Shown piece by piece: positions 61,682 through 64,000 of a DNA stretch of 64,000 nucleotides (its first letter is position 1; the number at the start of each line of letters is the position of its first letter). The notes under the pieces were generated by a model. That model had not been told where the DNA came from. It did not search any database and was given only the letters and a program-made list of their open reading frames with translations. The position numbers and the translations under genes were made by a program. Source of the DNA: Algoriphagus sp. Y33 (GTDB taxonomy: Bacteria; Bacteroidota; Bacteroidia; Cytophagales; Cyclobacteriaceae); the NCBI RefSeq assembly GCF_014838715.1, contig NZ_CP061947.1, positions 4,454,001 to 4,518,000 on the forward strand, read 5' to 3'.

Positions 61682-63922
61682 ATGGAAGATATTCAGAGCC
61701 TCAATTCCAGTCGTCGTTCATTTCTCAAAACTACCGGGCATCTTCTAGTCGGATTTAATCTCTTTCCACTCACTTTTTGCCAAACTAAGGGAGTCCCGAA
61801 TGAGATCTTGCCCTATGCAGGAGTCCCCCTCCGCCCAATTACCGATAGTAAGTTAATTGATTCATGGATTAAACTTGATGCTGAAGGATACTTGACTGTA
61901 CTCTCGGGAAAGCAGGAACTTGGGCAGGGAATAAAAACCGCCTTGATACAAATCGCAGCGGAAGAGTTGGATATCCATCCGGATCGCTGTCACATTATTA
62001 ATTCAGATACCGGTCAAACAGCAAATGAGGGGTTTACAGCCGGGAGTAATTCAGTAGAAGGAAGCGGAAACTCCATACGTCAGGCAGCTGCGGAAGCCAG
62101 ACAATATTTATTAAAGCTGGCGGGACAAAGATGGGATGTAAACCCTAGCTCACTTCAAGTGGAAAATGGAAACATCAAGTCCCCTTCCGGAGAAGAAATA
62201 AGCTACTGGAAACTATTGGAAGGAAAATTCATTGAAGAGAAAATCACAGGAGAAGTTAGTCCTAAAAACCCAAAAGATTACAAGTACGTGGGGCAACCCT
62301 TGAAGCGGGATGATATACGAAAAATTGTTAATGGCGAATCCCACTTTGTGCACGACATGCAAATGCACGGAATGGTGCATGCCCGGGTTCATCACCCGCC
62401 TTCTTACCTGAGTCAGTTACTGTCTGTAGATTTGTCTGAAGTAGAATCCATGCCGGGTGTTTTGAAAGTAATTAGAAATGGGAGTTTTTTAGCAGTAGTC
62501 GCTGAGCGGGAATATCAAGTCATAAAAGCATGCGAGAAATTAAGATCAATAGCTGAATGGAAGACTACTTCAATAGAAATTCTTGCTGATCAACTTCAAG
62601 ATTCAATGAAAAGTACTTCTGGTAAACCCGAGGAAGTAAAAGCCTCTCCGGGAATAGCAGACACCATTTCAAATGCATACATAAAGCATCAGGCAGAATA
62701 TTTCCGCCCATATCACATGCATGCCTCCATGGGGCCTTCCTGTGCGTTGGCGATTTGGGAAAATGATGGGCTGACAGTTTGGACTGCCACGCAGGGCGTT
62801 TACCCTTTGCGCAGCACCTTATCCGATCTTTTCGCTATAGACAAGGAAAAAATCCGCTGCATAGGCATCCCTGGGGCTGGCTGCTATGGACATAATGGTG
62901 CTGATGACGTGTCCGGAGAGGCAGCTTTGATTGCCAGAGAAATACCCGGAAAACATGTTCGACTGCAGTGGATGAGAGAAGACGAGCACAAATGGGAGCC
63001 ATACGGCACTGCGATGGCATTTCAGCTTTCTGCGGGTATTGATTCTGAGGGAAAGCTACTGGGTTGGGATAGCGTTGTATGGTCAGACTCTCACAGCACC
63101 CGTCCTAATGGCCAGGCAGCGAGTTTCATATCCGCAAGACAGCTGGACCCTCCTTTCGAATTTAAAAAAGGAGGATTTTCCGCCGGTTCCTATAGAAATG
63201 GAATCCCGGAATATAGCATACAAGCCAAGCAACTCCATCTCTACAATTTTGACGGACCACTCCGAACCTCTTCACTTAGAGGACTGGGAGCATATGCAAA
63301 TACTTTTGCAATGGAATCATTCCTGGATGAACTGATCAATAAATCCGGGAATGATCCAATTGCTTTTCGTATACATAACCTAGAAGATCCACGGGCTAGA
63401 GCTGTTTTGGAAGAACTCGCTACAAAGACCAATTGGAAATCAAAAAGCAAAGGTGCAAATAACGGACTGGGGGTTGCCTATGCGAGATACAAGAATGCCA
63501 CATCTTATTTTGCAGTAATGGCTGAAGTTGAAATCGATAAAGCAGCAAAGAACTATAAACTCAAAAAACTCACAGGGGTGATTGACTCTGGATTGACAAT
63601 CAATCCGGACGGGCTGAAAAATCAGACCGAAGGAGGCATGATCCAATCCGCCAGCTGGACGATGATGGAAGAAGTCAATTATGACGAAAAAGGAATAATC
63701 AGTACGGATTGGGTATCCTACCCGATTATTCGAATGATGGATGTGCCGGAAATGGAAGTTCACATTATTAATAGACCGGAGACAAAACCTATGGGTGCCG
63801 GTGAAGCTGCTATGGGACCGGTTGCCGCAGCTATCGCCAATGCGGTATTTGATGCCACGGGAAGTCGGGTCAGGAATCTGCCAATCAAGTCGGAAAAGAT
63901 AGATTGGGACTCAATAAGCTAA
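61682..63922 (+). CDS. Molybdopterin-binding subunit of a xanthine dehydrogenase-family hydroxylase (IorB-like)
   Basis: A 746-residue large subunit. The N-terminus has a consensus Tat signal, SRRSFLKTTGHLL, so the enzyme works in the periplasm. Domain features: KQELGQGIKTALIQIAAEEL (molybdopterin region), GFTAGSNSVEGSGNSIRQAA, GAGCYGHNGADDVSGEAA and the terminal active-site Glu in GAGEAAMGPVAAAIANA. Together with the 2Fe-2S protein it resembles isoquinoline 1-oxidoreductase or aldehyde oxidase (two-subunit, no FAD). The natural substrate is unknown. The stop is followed by only 78 bases in the window. Confidence 0.9.
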   Translation: MEDIQSLNSSRRSFLKTTGHLLVGFNLFPLTFCQTKGVPNEILPYAGVPLRPITDSKLIDSWIKLDAEGYLTVLSGKQELGQGIKTALIQIAAEELDIHPDRCHIINSDTGQTANEGFTAGSNSVEGSGNSIRQAAAEARQYLLKLAGQRWDVNPSSLQVENGNIKSPSGEEISYWKLLEGKFIEEKITGEVSPKNPKDYKYVGQPLKRDDIRKIVNGESHFVHDMQMHGMVHARVHHPPSYLSQLLSVDLSEVESMPGVLKVIRNGSFLAVVAEREYQVIKACEKLRSIAEWKTTSIEILADQLQDSMKSTSGKPEEVKASPGIADTISNAYIKHQAEYFRPYHMHASMGPSCALAIWENDGLTVWTATQGVYPLRSTLSDLFAIDKEKIRCIGIPGAGCYGHNGADDVSGEAALIAREIPGKHVRLQWMREDEHKWEPYGTAMAFQLSAGIDSEGKLLGWDSVVWSDSHSTRPNGQAASFISARQLDPPFEFKKGGFSAGSYRNGIPEYSIQAKQLHLYNFDGPLRTSSLRGLGAYANTFAMESFLDELINKSGNDPIAFRIHNLEDPRARAVLEELATKTNWKSKSKGANNGLGVAYARYKNATSYFAVMAEVEIDKAAKNYKLKKLTGVIDSGLTINPDGLKNQTEGGMIQSASWTMMEEVNYDEKGIISTDWVSYPIIRMMDVPEMEVHIINRPETKPMGAGEAAMGPVAAAIANAVFDATGSRVRNLPIKSEKIDWDSIS

Positions 63923-64000
63923 TTCACGGTCAATCAGCCAATCTTCTTGAAGATGTAAGAGCATCCTTCTATGCACATGGAAGGCGTACGCGGAGAAAAA

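Noticed and set aside
1..64000. CRISPR array, IS element, prophage, rRNA operon or riboswitch
   Set aside because: No regularly spaced repeats, transposase or phage genes, rRNA sequence or recognisable riboswitch core was seen on either strand.

Overview
The window looks like chromosomal core DNA of a Bacteroidota bacterium, most likely a Cytophagales / Cyclobacteriaceae (Algoriphagus-like) aerobic heterotroph. This is inferred from gene content and not from a 16S gene: the long-form IspG, a DUF2723 membrane glycosyltransferase, DUF6728 and DUF3341 proteins, an alternative complex III fused to a caa3-type oxidase operon, and promoters matching the Bacteroidota pattern (TTG/TTTG, N19, TAnnTTTG). 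I see no rRNA operon, IS element, prophage or CRISPR array.

Layout. 1-5 kb: 3' end of leuS, a nucleotidyltransferase (MNT) gene followed by a decayed HEPN partner, and a glycosyltransferase/FkbM methyltransferase pair. 5-11 kb: an AraC regulator divergent from an aldehyde dehydrogenase-DUF779 unit, then a dipeptidase-VIT-DUF5995 unit. 11-19 kb: a PIN-toxin/antitoxin module with paired palindromic operator boxes, a DUF4407 membrane protein, an SGNH hydrolase, an MsrA-MsrB lipoprotein, small envelope proteins, a beta-propeller lipoprotein and a D-lactate dehydrogenase. 19-22 kb: a compact apparent cold-adaptation operon (fatty-acid desaturase, DEAD-box helicase, a small charged protein, cold-shock protein) ending at a good terminator; the desaturase appears to start at ATT. 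22-30 kb: a sulfur region with an OprD-like porin, TsdA-type thiosulfate dehydrogenase, a split YeeE/YedE (thiosulfate) transporter, a CstB-like persulfide dioxygenase-rhodanese and thioredoxin, interrupted by a thioesterase and an MFS transporter.

30-44 kb: DUF2723 glycosyltransferase, DUF6728, then a minus-strand unit of a very large NtrY-like histidine kinase, a 1154-residue outer-membrane protein, an SDR oxidoreductase and ispG. 44-60.6 kb: respiratory chain. A roughly 15-kb minus-strand operon encodes ActABCDEF (alternative complex III), CtaC/CtaD, heme a synthesis (CtaA, CtaB), two subunit-III-type proteins and subunit IV; it has a textbook Bacteroidota promoter and a strong terminator, and is followed by SCO, DUF420 and a small Cys-rich membrane protein. 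60.8-64 kb: tRNA-Cys with its own promoter and terminator, then a two-gene molybdenum hydroxylase (2Fe-2S subunit plus Tat-exported molybdopterin subunit).

The most interesting signal is regulatory. tsdA, the cstB-like gene and trxA are each preceded by a 14-bp inverted repeat of the CRP/FNR type (GTGAY-N4-RTYAY), placed exactly 22 bp upstream of a (T/C)AnnTTTG -7 element, and none of the three has a recognisable -33 box. The constant spacing puts the repeat centre near -42, the class II activator position, and suggests a small coordinated sulfur regulon.
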